Shown here: piece after piece, positions 8,969-17,460 of the stretch | How positions within the stretch are numbered: the first letter of the stretch is position 1 | How the letters are laid out: every line of letters begins with the position of its first letter | Assembly: GCA_902196205.1 (NCBI GenBank) | Contig: CABIKM010000017.1 | Location: 1 to 56,181, forward strand | DNA: 56,181 bases | Reading direction: 5' to 3' | DNA from: Candidatus Methylomirabilis lanthanidiphila | GTDB taxonomy: Bacteria; Methylomirabilota; Methylomirabilia; Methylomirabilales; Methylomirabilaceae | Made by a program: the position numbers and the translations under genes | The notes under the pieces: model-generated | Databases searched by the model: none | Seen by the model: only the letters and a program-made list of their open reading frames with translations | What the model was told of the DNA's origin: nothing

Positions 8969-9373
8969 ATGAGCCTGCATGAAGGGATGAGGTTTGAGAG
9001 AGCCTGGAGGGTGACTGCGGCCGAGGCCGCCGATCGGCACGGCAACCCGTTCGTCCATGCGCTGACGACGCCGGTCGTGATTGAGTGGATAGAGGAGACG
9101 GCGACAGCCGGTGTGCAGCCGTATCTGCCGGATGGACAGGGTACCGTCGGCAGCATCATCAGAATGAGACACGTGGCGCCGACTCCGATCGGGCTTATGG
9201 TGAAGGTCGCGGCGACGCTGACCCGGATCGATGGACGGCGTCTCGTTTTCCAAATCGACGCATTCGACGAAATGGAGAAGATTGCCGAGTGTGAGCATGA
9301 GCGGGTGATCGTCGATCTGGCACGCTTCCACGAGAAGGCTCGAAGAAAGGAGGCAGCCGCGAAGACCACGTGA
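8969..9373 (+). CDS. hotdog-fold thioesterase (FlK-like)
   Basis: A 134-residue protein that resembles fluoroacetyl-CoA-thioesterase-like hotdog proteins: HALTTPVVIEWIEETA near the N-terminus, then GTVGSIIRMRHVAPTPIG and a closing beta-sheet with ECEHERVIVDLARF. It probably hydrolyses an acyl-CoA in the cytosol; the substrate is unknown. The ATG at 8969 has a good ribosome binding site (AGAGAGGAGG, 8954-8963). An in-frame ATG at 8927 lacks one. It is divergent from the KimA-like operon. Confidence 0.78.
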   Translation: MSLHEGMRFERAWRVTAAEAADRHGNPFVHALTTPVVIEWIEETATAGVQPYLPDGQGTVGSIIRMRHVAPTPIGLMVKVAATLTRIDGRRLVFQIDAFDEMEKIAECEHERVIVDLARFHEKARRKEAAAKTT

Positions 9374-9517
9374 GTGAAGCTGTTGGAATAGAGGCCCAAG
9401 AGTTTCCTTGACAGTTTGTATCGACAGGAAAATAATACCATTCCGGATTCAGACATGCGCGGGATAGCTCATGTGTCTGGGGTAGGCCCACGGGTATGAA
9501 CGTTACGACGCCCAGCG

Positions 9518-9572
9518 AAATCCCTCCTCGCCCCCCCCTTTATCAAAGAGGGGAATGGGGGGATTTGGGGCG
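9518..9572. repeat. GC hairpin repeat
   Basis: Member of the family AAATCCC..CCCCCTTT-AAAG.GGGG..GGGGATTT, here around TATCAAAGAGGGG. It lies in the 240-base gap before rtcA. A promoter-like TTGACA (9408-9413) with an AT-rich box at 9431-9438 sits upstream of it, but its use is uncertain. Confidence 0.7.
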
Positions 9573-9613
9573 GGGCTGGGGACTTTCGCGGCGATGGCCG
9601 ACATGGTGTAGAT

Positions 9614-10702
9614 GTGGCGAAGACCTCTGTACTTACGATCGATGGCTCATACGGAGAGGGAGGCGGGCAGGTTCTCAGGACGGCGCTGGCCCTATCCGCC
9701 GTCCTTGATCGGCCCATAGAGCTTGTCAAGATTCGGGCGGGTCGGAGAAACCCCGGTCTTCAGCCGCAGCATCTCTCCGGTGTCAAGGCGCTTGCGGAGA
9801 TCACGGGCGCCGAGGTGCATGGGGCCGAGATCGGGTCGTCCCGCCTCTATTTTGCTCCCGAGCGGATCACTGGCGGATCACGGCGTTTCGATGTCGGGAC
9901 CGCCGGAGCGGTGTCGCTGGTTTTTCAGGCGATCCTGGGACCGCTGGCATTTGCCGACAGACCATCGACCCTTTTGCTGACGGGCGGGACGCACGTGCCA
10001 TGGAGTCCGCCGGCTCCATACGCCTCCCAGGTGTTCCTGCCGATGGTGAAGAGAATGGGGCTGGAGGCTGACTGGCAACTGGAACGTGGCGGCTTTTACC
10101 CGAAGGGGGGTGGGCGGGTTCAGGTCGCTGTGCAGCCGATGACACAGCTTAGCTCGATTGACCTGACGACTCGCGGTGCGCTGTTGGCGATTCTGGGGAT
10201 ATCAGCCGTAGCCGGACTCCCTGCGGAGATCGCCAAGCGCCAGGCCGATCGCGTCCGATGTCGGCTTACCGATGCGGGTTATACGATCCACATCGAGATT
10301 GCCGAGATTGATGCCGCCTGTCCGGGCGATAGCCTGTTTGTATGGGTTGAATTCGAGCAGGCTCGCGCCGGCTTCAGCGCGCTCGGCGAGCGCGGCAAAC
10401 CGGCCGAGCGCGTGGCTGATGAAGTAGCCGATGCCGTGCTCGACTTTCTTGCCGGCGATGCCGCGACGGAGGGGCATCTGGCGGATCAGCTCGCGCTGTT
10501 TATGGCGCTGGCGAACGGTCGCTCGGTCCTGACGACGGCGCGCGTAAGTCGACATCTGCTCACAAACCTGTGGACGATTCAGCAGTTTCTACCGTTAGGG
10601 ATATCGGTAGAGGGGCAGCTTGGCGGGCGAGGCCGGGTTACTATAGACGGGATCGGACTGAAAGCCGCGTCGTGGGCGACGACGACGACGGCCAACGCCT
10701 GA
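9614..10702 (+). CDS. rtcA: RNA 3'-terminal phosphate cyclase RtcA
   Basis: RtcA converts RNA 3'-phosphate ends to 2',3'-cyclic phosphates using ATP through an enzyme-AMP intermediate. The N-terminal signature GSYGEGGGQVLRTALALS and the late segment EGHLADQLALFMALA, which holds the expected nucleophilic His, are present. Length (362) is normal. The start is GTG at 9614. No RtcB ligase or RtcR regulator is nearby, which is common. The acetyltransferase gene begins eight bases after its stop. Confidence 0.92.
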   Translation: MAKTSVLTIDGSYGEGGGQVLRTALALSAVLDRPIELVKIRAGRRNPGLQPQHLSGVKALAEITGAEVHGAEIGSSRLYFAPERITGGSRRFDVGTAGAVSLVFQAILGPLAFADRPSTLLLTGGTHVPWSPPAPYASQVFLPMVKRMGLEADWQLERGGFYPKGGGRVQVAVQPMTQLSSIDLTTRGALLAILGISAVAGLPAEIAKRQADRVRCRLTDAGYTIHIEIAEIDAACPGDSLFVWVEFEQARAGFSALGERGKPAERVADEVADAVLDFLAGDAATEGHLADQLALFMALANGRSVLTTARVSRHLLTNLWTIQQFLPLGISVEGQLGGRGRVTIDGIGLKAASWATTTTANA

Positions 10703-10710
10703 GGCAGCGC

Positions 10711-11160
10711 ATGGTGAGGAAGGCGAAGACGACGGACGTCCCGGCGATTGCGAGCCTGGTGAATCTGTACGCCGGTAAGGGCGATCTGCTGCCGCTGACG
10801 GCGCAGGAACTCTCCGGCCGGATCGACGATTTTTACGTGTGTGAGCTGGATGAGCGGATTGCCGGAGTGTGCTCTCTCTTCGTCTATGGGATAGAGCTGG
10901 CGGAGATTCGATCGCTGGCCGTCCGGCCGGAGTATGAGGGCAAGGGCATCGGCCGCGCGGTGACCGAGACGTGCATTGCCGCAGCAAAGGCGCGCTCGAT
11001 CAGGCGTCTCTTTGCCCTGACCTACAAACCCGCCTTTTTTGAGCGTGTGGGATTCCGCATCGTTGACAGGCTGACATTGCCGGAGAAGGTCTGGAAGGAT
11101 TGCCGCCACTGCACCAAGTGGGATTACTGCGACGAGGTGGCGGTTCTGCTCGATCTATGA
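10711..11160 (+). CDS. ArgA-type short N-acetyltransferase (GNAT)
   Basis: A 149-residue GNAT protein. The acetyl-CoA loop is in RPEYEGKGIGRAV, and the C-terminus carries the family signature LPEKVWKDCRHCTKWDYCDE with three cysteines. This pattern fits the short N-acetylglutamate synthase type found in bacteria without long ArgA; the reaction would be acetylation of glutamate, the first step of arginine synthesis. The assignment to glutamate is by family and not proven. The ATG at 10711 (GAGG just upstream) is preferred over an in-frame start inside rtcA at 10570. Confidence 0.83.
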   Translation: MVRKAKTTDVPAIASLVNLYAGKGDLLPLTAQELSGRIDDFYVCELDERIAGVCSLFVYGIELAEIRSLAVRPEYEGKGIGRAVTETCIAAAKARSIRRLFALTYKPAFFERVGFRIVDRLTLPEKVWKDCRHCTKWDYCDEVAVLLDL

Positions 11161-11179
11161 TGGGGATGACAGGAGCACT

Positions 11180-12067
11180 GTGATGGACCGGTTATCGGGC
11201 AAAGGGCGTCATCAGATCTTTGTCGTGTCAGACGCCACGGGCGCTACCGCGGAGCTGGTCGTCCGGGCCGCGCTGGCGCAGTTTCAGGCCGCAGAGGTGG
11301 AGATCCGCCGGCTGCCGAATATCCGGACGGTGGGCGAGGTGCGCCGCGCGATTGATGCCGCCCACATGGGCAATGCGATCATTGTGCATACCCTGGTATC
11401 GGAAGAGCTTCGTCAGGCGCTATTGCTGGAGGGCCGAGAGCGGGGGGTTGAGACGATCGATCTGATCGGACCGCTCCTGCTTCGCCTGAGCGATCAACTG
11501 CGTGTTCCGCCGCTCATGCAGCCCGGTCTGTTCCGACAATTGGGGCAGGAATACCTCCAGCGGATCGAGGCCATCGAATATACCGTCAAACACGACGATG
11601 GCCAGAACCCGCCGGGACTTGATCGGGCGGACATCATCCTGGTCGGCATTTCGAGGACCTCGAAGACGCCGTTGAGCATCTACCTGGCCGGCAAGGGTTG
11701 GCGGGTGGCAAACGTTCCGGTCATTCTCAACCTGCCGCTGCCGGGCCGGCTGATGACGATCGATCAGGTCCGGATTATCGGGCTTATTGTCGGCGTCGAT
11801 CGATTGGTGGAGCTGCGGCGGGCCCGACTCGAGCGCAAGCATGCGCCGGTCGCTGAAGCCTATGCGGAGGCGGAGAAGGTGCGCGCTGAGCTGTCGTACA
11901 GCCGATTGCTGTTTCGGAAGGCGGGCTGGCCGGTCATCGATATGACCAATAAATCGATCGAGGAGGCGGCGAGCGAACTGCTCACGATCATCGCTCCGCC
12001 TGAGGCGGCGCAACCGGTCGAACCGAAGCATGCCGGCGCGCCTCGGAAGCGCAAAGTAAAAACCTAG
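11180..12067 (+). CDS. ppsR: PEP synthase regulatory protein PpsR (DUF299)
   Basis: A bifunctional kinase/pyrophosphorylase that switches phosphoenolpyruvate synthase (or pyruvate, phosphate dikinase) off by ADP-dependent phosphorylation and on by Pi-dependent dephosphorylation. Signatures are QIFVVSDATGATAE at the N-terminus and the P-loop-like GISRTSKTPLSIYLA near residue 157. Length (about 294) is slightly above the usual 270-280 owing to a basic tail. GTG (11180) and ATG (11183) are both usable starts. The target enzyme gene is not in the window. Confidence 0.93.
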   Translation: MMDRLSGKGRHQIFVVSDATGATAELVVRAALAQFQAAEVEIRRLPNIRTVGEVRRAIDAAHMGNAIIVHTLVSEELRQALLLEGRERGVETIDLIGPLLLRLSDQLRVPPLMQPGLFRQLGQEYLQRIEAIEYTVKHDDGQNPPGLDRADIILVGISRTSKTPLSIYLAGKGWRVANVPVILNLPLPGRLMTIDQVRIIGLIVGVDRLVELRRARLERKHAPVAEAYAEAEKVRAELSYSRLLFRKAGWPVIDMTNKSIEEAASELLTIIAPPEAAQPVEPKHAGAPRKRKVKT

Positions 12068-12124
12068 CCTGGTCGGGAAGGCCGGTCGTAGAGAAAGAAA
12101 AGAGAGGATACACGGGGGGGATCG

Positions 12125-12721
12125 ATGGCAAAGCCACAGATTGAAAAGTCGCAAGCCAAAAAAGACGCAAAACAGAGAGCAAAAGAAGAACGGGCCGAAG
12201 ACCAGCGGATGAAGCACCGTCAGCAGCGTACGGGACAGCTCGGGCTGTACGCCGCTGTCGCCATGGTCCTGCTGGTTGCCGGTTATTGGGGCTATGGCAA
12301 GATGACGGAGAAGCACACCTGGACCACGGTCCCAGTTCTTCCGAGCCCCCACATTGCCCCTGGTCTCCCGCATCCGCCATATAACAGCGACCCGCCTACG
12401 TCAGGGCCCCATGCGCCGGGACTGGCCCGATGGGGTGTATACACCGAACCGGTTCCCAAGGAGCTGCAGGTGCATAATCTCGAAGACGGCGGGGTGGTGA
12501 TCCAGTACTCCTGCCAGGATTGCGCAGACCTGGTCAAACAGCTCACCACGATTGCGGAGCGCTATGATCGCGTTATTCTTGCGCCCTACACCGGCCTGGA
12601 TCGGAAGATTGCGTTGACCGCTTGGGGGACGATCGATAAGTTTGATGAGTTCGATGAGGCGCGCATCGTTACGTTCATCAAGGCCCACATCGGGATCGAC
12701 CACCACGGCGCGGGGGGCTAA
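12125..12721 (+). CDS. DUF3105 membrane-anchored protein
   Basis: A 198-residue protein. It has a charged, lysine-rich cytosolic head (1-35), one membrane span (about 39-58) and an exported DUF3105 domain with the signature YNSDPPTSGPHAP and a later HNLEDGGVVIQYSC. A CxxC pair (CQDC) follows. The function of DUF3105 is unknown; the His and Cys residues hint at metal or redox chemistry, which is inference. Its last four bases overlap the convergent hpnD gene. Confidence 0.82.
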   Translation: MAKPQIEKSQAKKDAKQRAKEERAEDQRMKHRQQRTGQLGLYAAVAMVLLVAGYWGYGKMTEKHTWTTVPVLPSPHIAPGLPHPPYNSDPPTSGPHAPGLARWGVYTEPVPKELQVHNLEDGGVVIQYSCQDCADLVKQLTTIAERYDRVILAPYTGLDRKIALTAWGTIDKFDEFDEARIVTFIKAHIGIDHHGAGG

Positions 12722-13590
12722 TGGGGTTGTGGCCGTGGACTCAGCGCCGATCGCAGCCAGAGACCGCCGGCCAATAACAGCTTTCGCGGTTTGCCGATGG
12801 TGATATCCCCATGAAAGACATCGTATCGCTGCGCTTCGATCCTCAGCAGCAGGCGATAGTAAATGGCCCGCATGATCTCCGCGGCCAGCAGCGACCGCTC
12901 GTCTTCGGCGGTCAGGGCGGCTGAGGCGGCTCGAAAAAAGTCATGCGCTCGCTCGCATTGAAACCGCATCAGCTCCGTAAAGGCGTGGTTGTAACGTCCG
13001 GCCAGCAGCTCTTCTTCAGAATAACCAAACCGTCGCAGGTCATCCTGCGGAAGGTAGATTCGTCCTCGTTGCGCATCAACCCTCACATCCCTGAGAATAT
13101 TGGTCAGTTGAAAGGCGATGCCCAGTTGTTCGGCGTAGGTCTTGGTCAACGGATTCGTATAGCCAAAGATTTCGATACAGATCAGCCCCACGATGGACGC
13201 CACACGATAACAATATAGATACAGCTCCTCGAACGTTCCATATCTGGCGCGCGCGAGGTCCATCTCCATCCCGTTGAGCAACTCCTCGAAATAGACCTTC
13301 GGGATATGAAACTGGCGCGCGGCTCGGCCGACGGCGTTCATCACGGGGGAATCCACGCCGTCCTCGATGGCGGTATCGAGTGTGCGCCGCCATCGGGTCA
13401 ACGCGTCTGCCGGGTTGGCGCCGGCCGTTGTCTCGTCTACCAGATCGTCGCTCAGGCGACAGAAGGCATATACGGCGTAGAGCGCCTCGCGTTTCGGCTT
13501 TGGGAGGAAGAGAAAGGCGTAATAGAAGTTCGACCCGCTCTGCTTGGTGATGGTGCGGCTGTTGGTTCGAGGGTCATCCACCTGATTCAT
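12718..13590 (-). CDS. hpnD: squalene/phytoene synthase family protein, HpnD type
   Basis: A head-to-head prenyl synthase of about 290 residues. Both Mg-diphosphate motifs are present (DDLVDE; NILRDVRVDAQRGRIYLP). Sequence style fits HpnD, which makes presqualene diphosphate from two farnesyl diphosphates for hopanoid synthesis; CrtB-type phytoene synthase is the alternative. No hpnC or hpnE gene is adjacent. The ATG at 13590 (MNQVDDP) is preferred; an upstream ATG at 13626 adds 12 residues. Confidence 0.82.
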   Translation of the reverse strand: MNQVDDPRTNSRTITKQSGSNFYYAFLFLPKPKREALYAVYAFCRLSDDLVDETTAGANPADALTRWRRTLDTAIEDGVDSPVMNAVGRAARQFHIPKVYFEELLNGMEMDLARARYGTFEELYLYCYRVASIVGLICIEIFGYTNPLTKTYAEQLGIAFQLTNILRDVRVDAQRGRIYLPQDDLRRFGYSEEELLAGRYNHAFTELMRFQCERAHDFFRAASAALTAEDERSLLAAEIMRAIYYRLLLRIEAQRYDVFHGDITIGKPRKLLLAGGLWLRSALSPRPQPH

Positions 13591-13679
13591 GTATCGTATT
13601 ATAGAAAAATCGGCGCTCCGAGGCAAACTGCTAATGACTGCCTAAGAATAAAGCGATCGCGCAACCCATTCAGGTGCCT

Positions 13680-13792
13680 GTCATTGCGAGCACCCGAAGG
13701 ATGCACGGTAATTTCCCATCAAATCCCTCCCTTGGCCCCCCTTTATAAAAGGGGGGTGCGGGGGGGATTTCGGTCGCGACGCTCGCAATGAC
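13680..13792. mobile_element. MITE-like repeat with 12-bp terminal inverted repeats around a GC hairpin
   Basis: The ends are perfect inverted copies (GTCATTGCGAGC at 13680-13691; GCTCGCAATGAC at 13781-13792). Between them sits the C-run/TTTATAAA/G-run hairpin (about 13721-13770). There is no coding capacity. It fills most of the gap between hpnD and the exported hydrolase. Confidence 0.7.
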
Positions 13793-13829
13793 GGATCCCA
13801 CACTCTTTTCCAGGGACCGTGAAAAGGAG

Positions 13830-13860
13830 TTGACACTCCCGCCTCTCGTAGCCCTATACT
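13830..13860 (+). promoter_or_regulatory. putative sigma-70 promoter of the exported hydrolase
   Basis: TTGACA at 13830-13835 and TATACT at 13855-13860 with a long 19-base spacer. A strong ribosome binding site (AAGGAG, 13921-13926) follows seven bases before the ATG at 13933. Confidence 0.45.
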
Positions 13861-13932
13861 AAGGAACTTTTACTAAAGCATATAAAGAACACAGTAATAT
13901 TTCATCATCATTTCCGGAGAAAGGAGCGTGAG

Positions 13933-15003
13933 ATGAATCAATGGTTGCGAATCGGCATGATCTGCCGGATGGCGGTTGCTGTCGTCGCAATAAGCACATC
14001 TGCCGCGGGCGCAGTGGAGCAGGGTAACGCTATTGTGAAGGAGGAATTCTTAGTCCAAGGCAAGGATCAGGGCGTCAAGCTATTTGTTCGAGAGAAGCGG
14101 CTTGCAAATCTACCGAAGATCGCGAAAGAGAATGTTGTGCTTTTTGTTCACGGTATTCCAGGTCCAGGCTCAGTCATCTTCGACCTGGCCGTTCCCGGAT
14201 ATTCATGGTTAGAGTATGCCGCCGAACGCGGTTTTGACGCGTTTACTCTGGATATCAGGGGGTTCGGACGTTCGACCAGACCGACGGAGATGAAAGAGTT
14301 GCCGTATCAGAACCTTCCCATCGTTCGCACAGATCAGGTGATGCGGGATCTCGATGTTGCCGTTGATTTCATCCGATCCAAGCGAAAAGTGGAGAAGGTC
14401 AATATCATCGGATACTCCATTGGCGCGTCCTGGTCGGCCCTCTATGCGACGTTGCACCCGGAAAAGGTGGGCAAGTTGGTGATGTATGGGGCGATTTATG
14501 GAAGGAACTCGACCTTCGTCAGCGCGTTCGGTGACCCGACCAATCCGGACCGACCGAATCTTGAGATGGGGGCCTATCGCTATCTGGGCCGGAAAGAGTT
14601 GCTTGATCAGTGGGATGGGTGGATTAAGCTTGAGTTGCAGGATGAATGGCGAGACAGAGAGGTCATCGATGCGTGGATCGATGCCCTGTTGGGCTCCGAT
14701 CCCACAGCCAAACAACGTAGTCCGGAATCGGTCCAGGTTCCTAACGGCCCGTACATCGATTGGCATGAAATTCACGCGGGCCGGTCGCTGTTTGATCCGG
14801 CGAGGATCAAGGCGCCGACCATGATTGTCCGAGGGAGCGCGGAAGAGCTGATCACCAACGAAGCTGCCGACGAACTGCTCCAGAGGTTGACCTCGGCGCC
14901 ATCCAAGCGACGCCTGGATATCGGCGATTCGACGCATTACGCCGTCCTGGAAAAGAACCGCCTGCAGCTCTATCGAGGCGTTCAGAATTTCCTCGAGGAG
15001 TAA
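13933..15003 (+). CDS. exported alpha/beta hydrolase
   Basis: A 356-residue protein with a Sec-type signal peptide (residues 1-26, cut after SAAGA). The hydrolase fold shows HGIPGPGS, DIRGFGRS, the nucleophile elbow GYSIGAS and the catalytic His in DSTHYAVL. It probably acts in the periplasm; the substrate is unknown. It is a single gene with its own promoter and strong ribosome binding site, bounded by repeat clusters on both sides. Confidence 0.82.
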   Translation: MNQWLRIGMICRMAVAVVAISTSAAGAVEQGNAIVKEEFLVQGKDQGVKLFVREKRLANLPKIAKENVVLFVHGIPGPGSVIFDLAVPGYSWLEYAAERGFDAFTLDIRGFGRSTRPTEMKELPYQNLPIVRTDQVMRDLDVAVDFIRSKRKVEKVNIIGYSIGASWSALYATLHPEKVGKLVMYGAIYGRNSTFVSAFGDPTNPDRPNLEMGAYRYLGRKELLDQWDGWIKLELQDEWRDREVIDAWIDALLGSDPTAKQRSPESVQVPNGPYIDWHEIHAGRSLFDPARIKAPTMIVRGSAEELITNEAADELLQRLTSAPSKRRLDIGDSTHYAVLEKNRLQLYRGVQNFLEE

Positions 15004-15135
15004 ATCCGGTTGATGGTGAATCGCCCTTGAAGTCAGGGAGAACGATGCGTTATGATGAGGATGCTGGTGGACTGCGGAGGAATGGAGTCCGCCTGGTGTA
15101 GTGTATCTCACGCTTCTTTACATTTATTCTGGAGC

Positions 15136-15486
15136 CGTCATTGTCCAGCAAGTCTCTCACTCCGGTCCCGAAATCCCCCCAACCCCCCTTTTAAAAAGGG
15201 GGGGAATAGGAGCATGGGAGGTAGCACGGCGAGCCGCGAGCTCGCACCCCCGCGATCGAAGGGGGAAAAGAGGCGGGTACGGGAGCCGCACGTGGCGCTG
15301 ATAGGTCCCCCCCCCTTTACAAAAGGGGGGTACGGGGGGATTTGAACGAGCAGAAAATCCCCCTCAATCCCCCTTTGCCAAAGGGGGAGGGTACTTGAGA
15401 TGTTGTGCAACAGTGCAAGCTCTTCAGTGCTCCTCTCAATAAATCATTTCCCCCCCTTTACAAAAGGGGGGTTGGGGGGATTTGGC
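15136..15486. repeat. cluster of four GC hairpin repeats
   Basis: The 577-base gap before the rhodanese gene is filled by C-run/G-run hairpins at about 15172-15205, 15304-15347, 15352-15390 and 15446-15486. The left flank (15138 on) repeats 3046 on. The stretch 15340-15430 repeats 52624-52722, including GTGCAAGCT near 15413-15421. Successive insertions of related elements into each other are likely. No gene is seen in the cluster. Confidence 0.75.
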
Positions 15487-15580
15487 ACTGGGCAGTATAA
15501 CTTTCATCCCCATGGGCGCGCCGGCGGCGTATGCGGTATTGGTTATGTAGTGACAACTATCAAGCTGCGAGAGGGGAGTC

Positions 15581-15919
15581 ATGGCGTTGCAAGACGAGTT
15601 TCAAGATCCGTTCGAACGTATCGATGTCGAGACGGCGAAGAAGCTGATCGAACAGGGCGGCACGGTCGTCGTTGATGTGCGGGAGCCCGCGGAGTGGAGC
15701 CAGGGGCATATCGCCGAGGCCGTACATATCCCTTTAGGAACGCTGATGAACCGTCCGCGGGAGCTGCTCCAGCAGGATGGCATCATCTTCGTGTGCGCCG
15801 AGGGAATCCGGAGCGCGGTGGCCTGCGAGGTGGCCGCGGCGATCGGCAGGACGCAACTGTATAACCTCGAAGGGGGAACGAAAGCCTGGCTGAAGCAAGG
15901 CTACCCCCTGACGCGATGA
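15581..15919 (+). CDS. single-domain rhodanese
   Basis: A 112-residue rhodanese/sulfurtransferase domain. It has VDVREPAEWSQGHIAEAVHIP, the active-site loop CAEGIRS with Cys72, and the closing LEGGTKAWLKQGYP. It carries persulfide sulfur in the cytosol; partner unknown. It lies 37 bases before the phosphohexomutase gene on the same strand. A GAGAGGGGAG ribosome binding site precedes the ATG. Confidence 0.9.
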   Translation: MALQDEFQDPFERIDVETAKKLIEQGGTVVVDVREPAEWSQGHIAEAVHIPLGTLMNRPRELLQQDGIIFVCAEGIRSAVACEVAAAIGRTQLYNLEGGTKAWLKQGYPLTR

Positions 15920-15956
15920 TTACGATCCGCGCATGGTCATCTGACTCGATCCACTG

Positions 15957-17405
15957 ATGCCGACGCCGCCGCGGATTCGGTTCGGGACGGATGGGTGGCG
16001 CGGGGTCATCGCCGGGGATTTCACCTTTGAGGGGGTCCGACTGGTTGCCCGCGCTGTGGCTGCGACCCTTCGGGCGGCTCATCCGGAAGGCGAGCGTTGC
16101 CTCGTCGCCATCGGTCACGATACCCGCTTTCTCTCGCGGCGGTTCGCGCAGGCAGCGGCCGACGTGATGGGTGCGCTTGATGTGGACACCTGCCTGACGA
16201 CCTCTCACGTTCCCACACCGATATTGGCGTGCGCGATCCCGGTTCTCAAGGCGCAGGGCGGGCTGATGGTCACCGCCAGCCACAATCCTCCATCCTATAA
16301 CGGATTGAAGGTTCGCACCGCCGATGGCGGCGCCGCGCCCGTCAGCCTGACGGATCAGATTGAGGCAGAGGTCCGTCGCCTCCTGAACAGTCCGGGGGGA
16401 TGGGCCGGACGCGCCATGGCGCCTGCCGATGCAACGTTTGATCCTCTCCCGCCGTATCAGGCGCGGCTGCGCGACCTGGTCGATATGGAACGGATCGGCC
16501 GCTCGCGCCTCCACGTCGTCATTGATCCGATGTACGGCGCGGCGCAGGGGATCGCGGCAGGACTGCTTCGTGGAATCGGCCTTCAGGTGGAGGAAATCCA
16601 TGCGGAGTTGAACCCCTGGTTTGGCGGGGTATCCCCGGAACCGCTTGGCGGCAGCCTTGGAGAGCTCGCTGAACGGGTCAGGGGCCTGCAAGAGTCGAGG
16701 AAGATCGGACTGGCCTTTGACGGCGACGGCGATCGTCTGGGAGCCATTGATGAGACCGGAACGTTTGTCACGCCGCACCAGATCTTCGCGCTGCTGCTGC
16801 AGCATCTGGTGGCCAGACGCGGACTGACCGGTACAGCCATCAAAACCTTTTCCACCACCACGATGATCGACCGGTTGGCGGCGAGCCATGGCCTGCCGCT
16901 GACGGTGACCCCGATCGGATTCAAGTATATTGCCGAGGTCATGCGACGGGAGCCATTTCTGATCGGGGGAGAGGAGAGCGGGGGGATCGGGGTCGCGGGC
17001 CACATTCCCGAGCGGGATGGGATTGCGAGCGCGTTGCTGCTGCTGGAGTGCCTGGCGACAGAGGAGAAACCGCTCGGAGTAATGGTCAGGGAGCTGGAGG
17101 CGAAGGTGGGACCCCATTGCTACCGCCGCCTTGATCTGCGGCTGGCCAGCCGGGAGGATGGGCGGGAGCTCGGAAGGCGCGTGGGCAGCGATCCGCCGGC
17201 CTCCATCGACGGGTGGCGGGTAAAAGAGGTGCAGACGCTGGACGGCGTCAAGCTGGTCGGGACGGACGGCGGCTGGCTGCTCATCAGACCGTCCGGGACA
17301 GAGCCCGTACTTCGCCTGTACGCCGAGGCGCCAACCCAGGATCAGGTCTCCCGGTTGCTCGACTGGGCAAAGCGCTATGCGGACGGCATTCAGGGGACAG
17401 GGTAG
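15957..17405 (+). CDS. phosphohexomutase (phosphoglucomutase/phosphomannomutase family)
   Basis: A 482-residue alpha-D-phosphohexomutase with all four motifs: active Ser108 in TASHNP, metal loop DGDGDR, sugar loop GEESGG and phosphate loop RPSGTEP. It interconverts hexose 1- and 6-phosphates. The GEESGG loop suits glucose/mannose substrates; the exact sugar is not certain. It could supply glucose-1-P or mannose-1-P to the polysaccharide locus, which lacks its own sugar-nucleotide genes here. Confidence 0.9.
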   Translation: MPTPPRIRFGTDGWRGVIAGDFTFEGVRLVARAVAATLRAAHPEGERCLVAIGHDTRFLSRRFAQAAADVMGALDVDTCLTTSHVPTPILACAIPVLKAQGGLMVTASHNPPSYNGLKVRTADGGAAPVSLTDQIEAEVRRLLNSPGGWAGRAMAPADATFDPLPPYQARLRDLVDMERIGRSRLHVVIDPMYGAAQGIAAGLLRGIGLQVEEIHAELNPWFGGVSPEPLGGSLGELAERVRGLQESRKIGLAFDGDGDRLGAIDETGTFVTPHQIFALLLQHLVARRGLTGTAIKTFSTTTMIDRLAASHGLPLTVTPIGFKYIAEVMRREPFLIGGEESGGIGVAGHIPERDGIASALLLLECLATEEKPLGVMVRELEAKVGPHCYRRLDLRLASREDGRELGRRVGSDPPASIDGWRVKEVQTLDGVKLVGTDGGWLLIRPSGTEPVLRLYAEAPTQDQVSRLLDWAKRYADGIQGTG

Positions 17406-17460
17406 AGCCGATCCGGCGTAAGGAACATCCAACTCGGAAACAGGAGCAAACACTCATCCT

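Noticed and set aside
9518-9572. Rho-independent terminator
   Set aside because: The stem is followed by GGGGATTT and not by a T-run, and the same unit recurs in many orientations, so it is a dispersed repeat.
15783-17453. Long open frame on the minus strand (556 codons)
   Set aside because: It lies antisense to the well-supported phosphohexomutase gene, is rich in Arg, Pro and His, and matches no family; it is a product of high GC.
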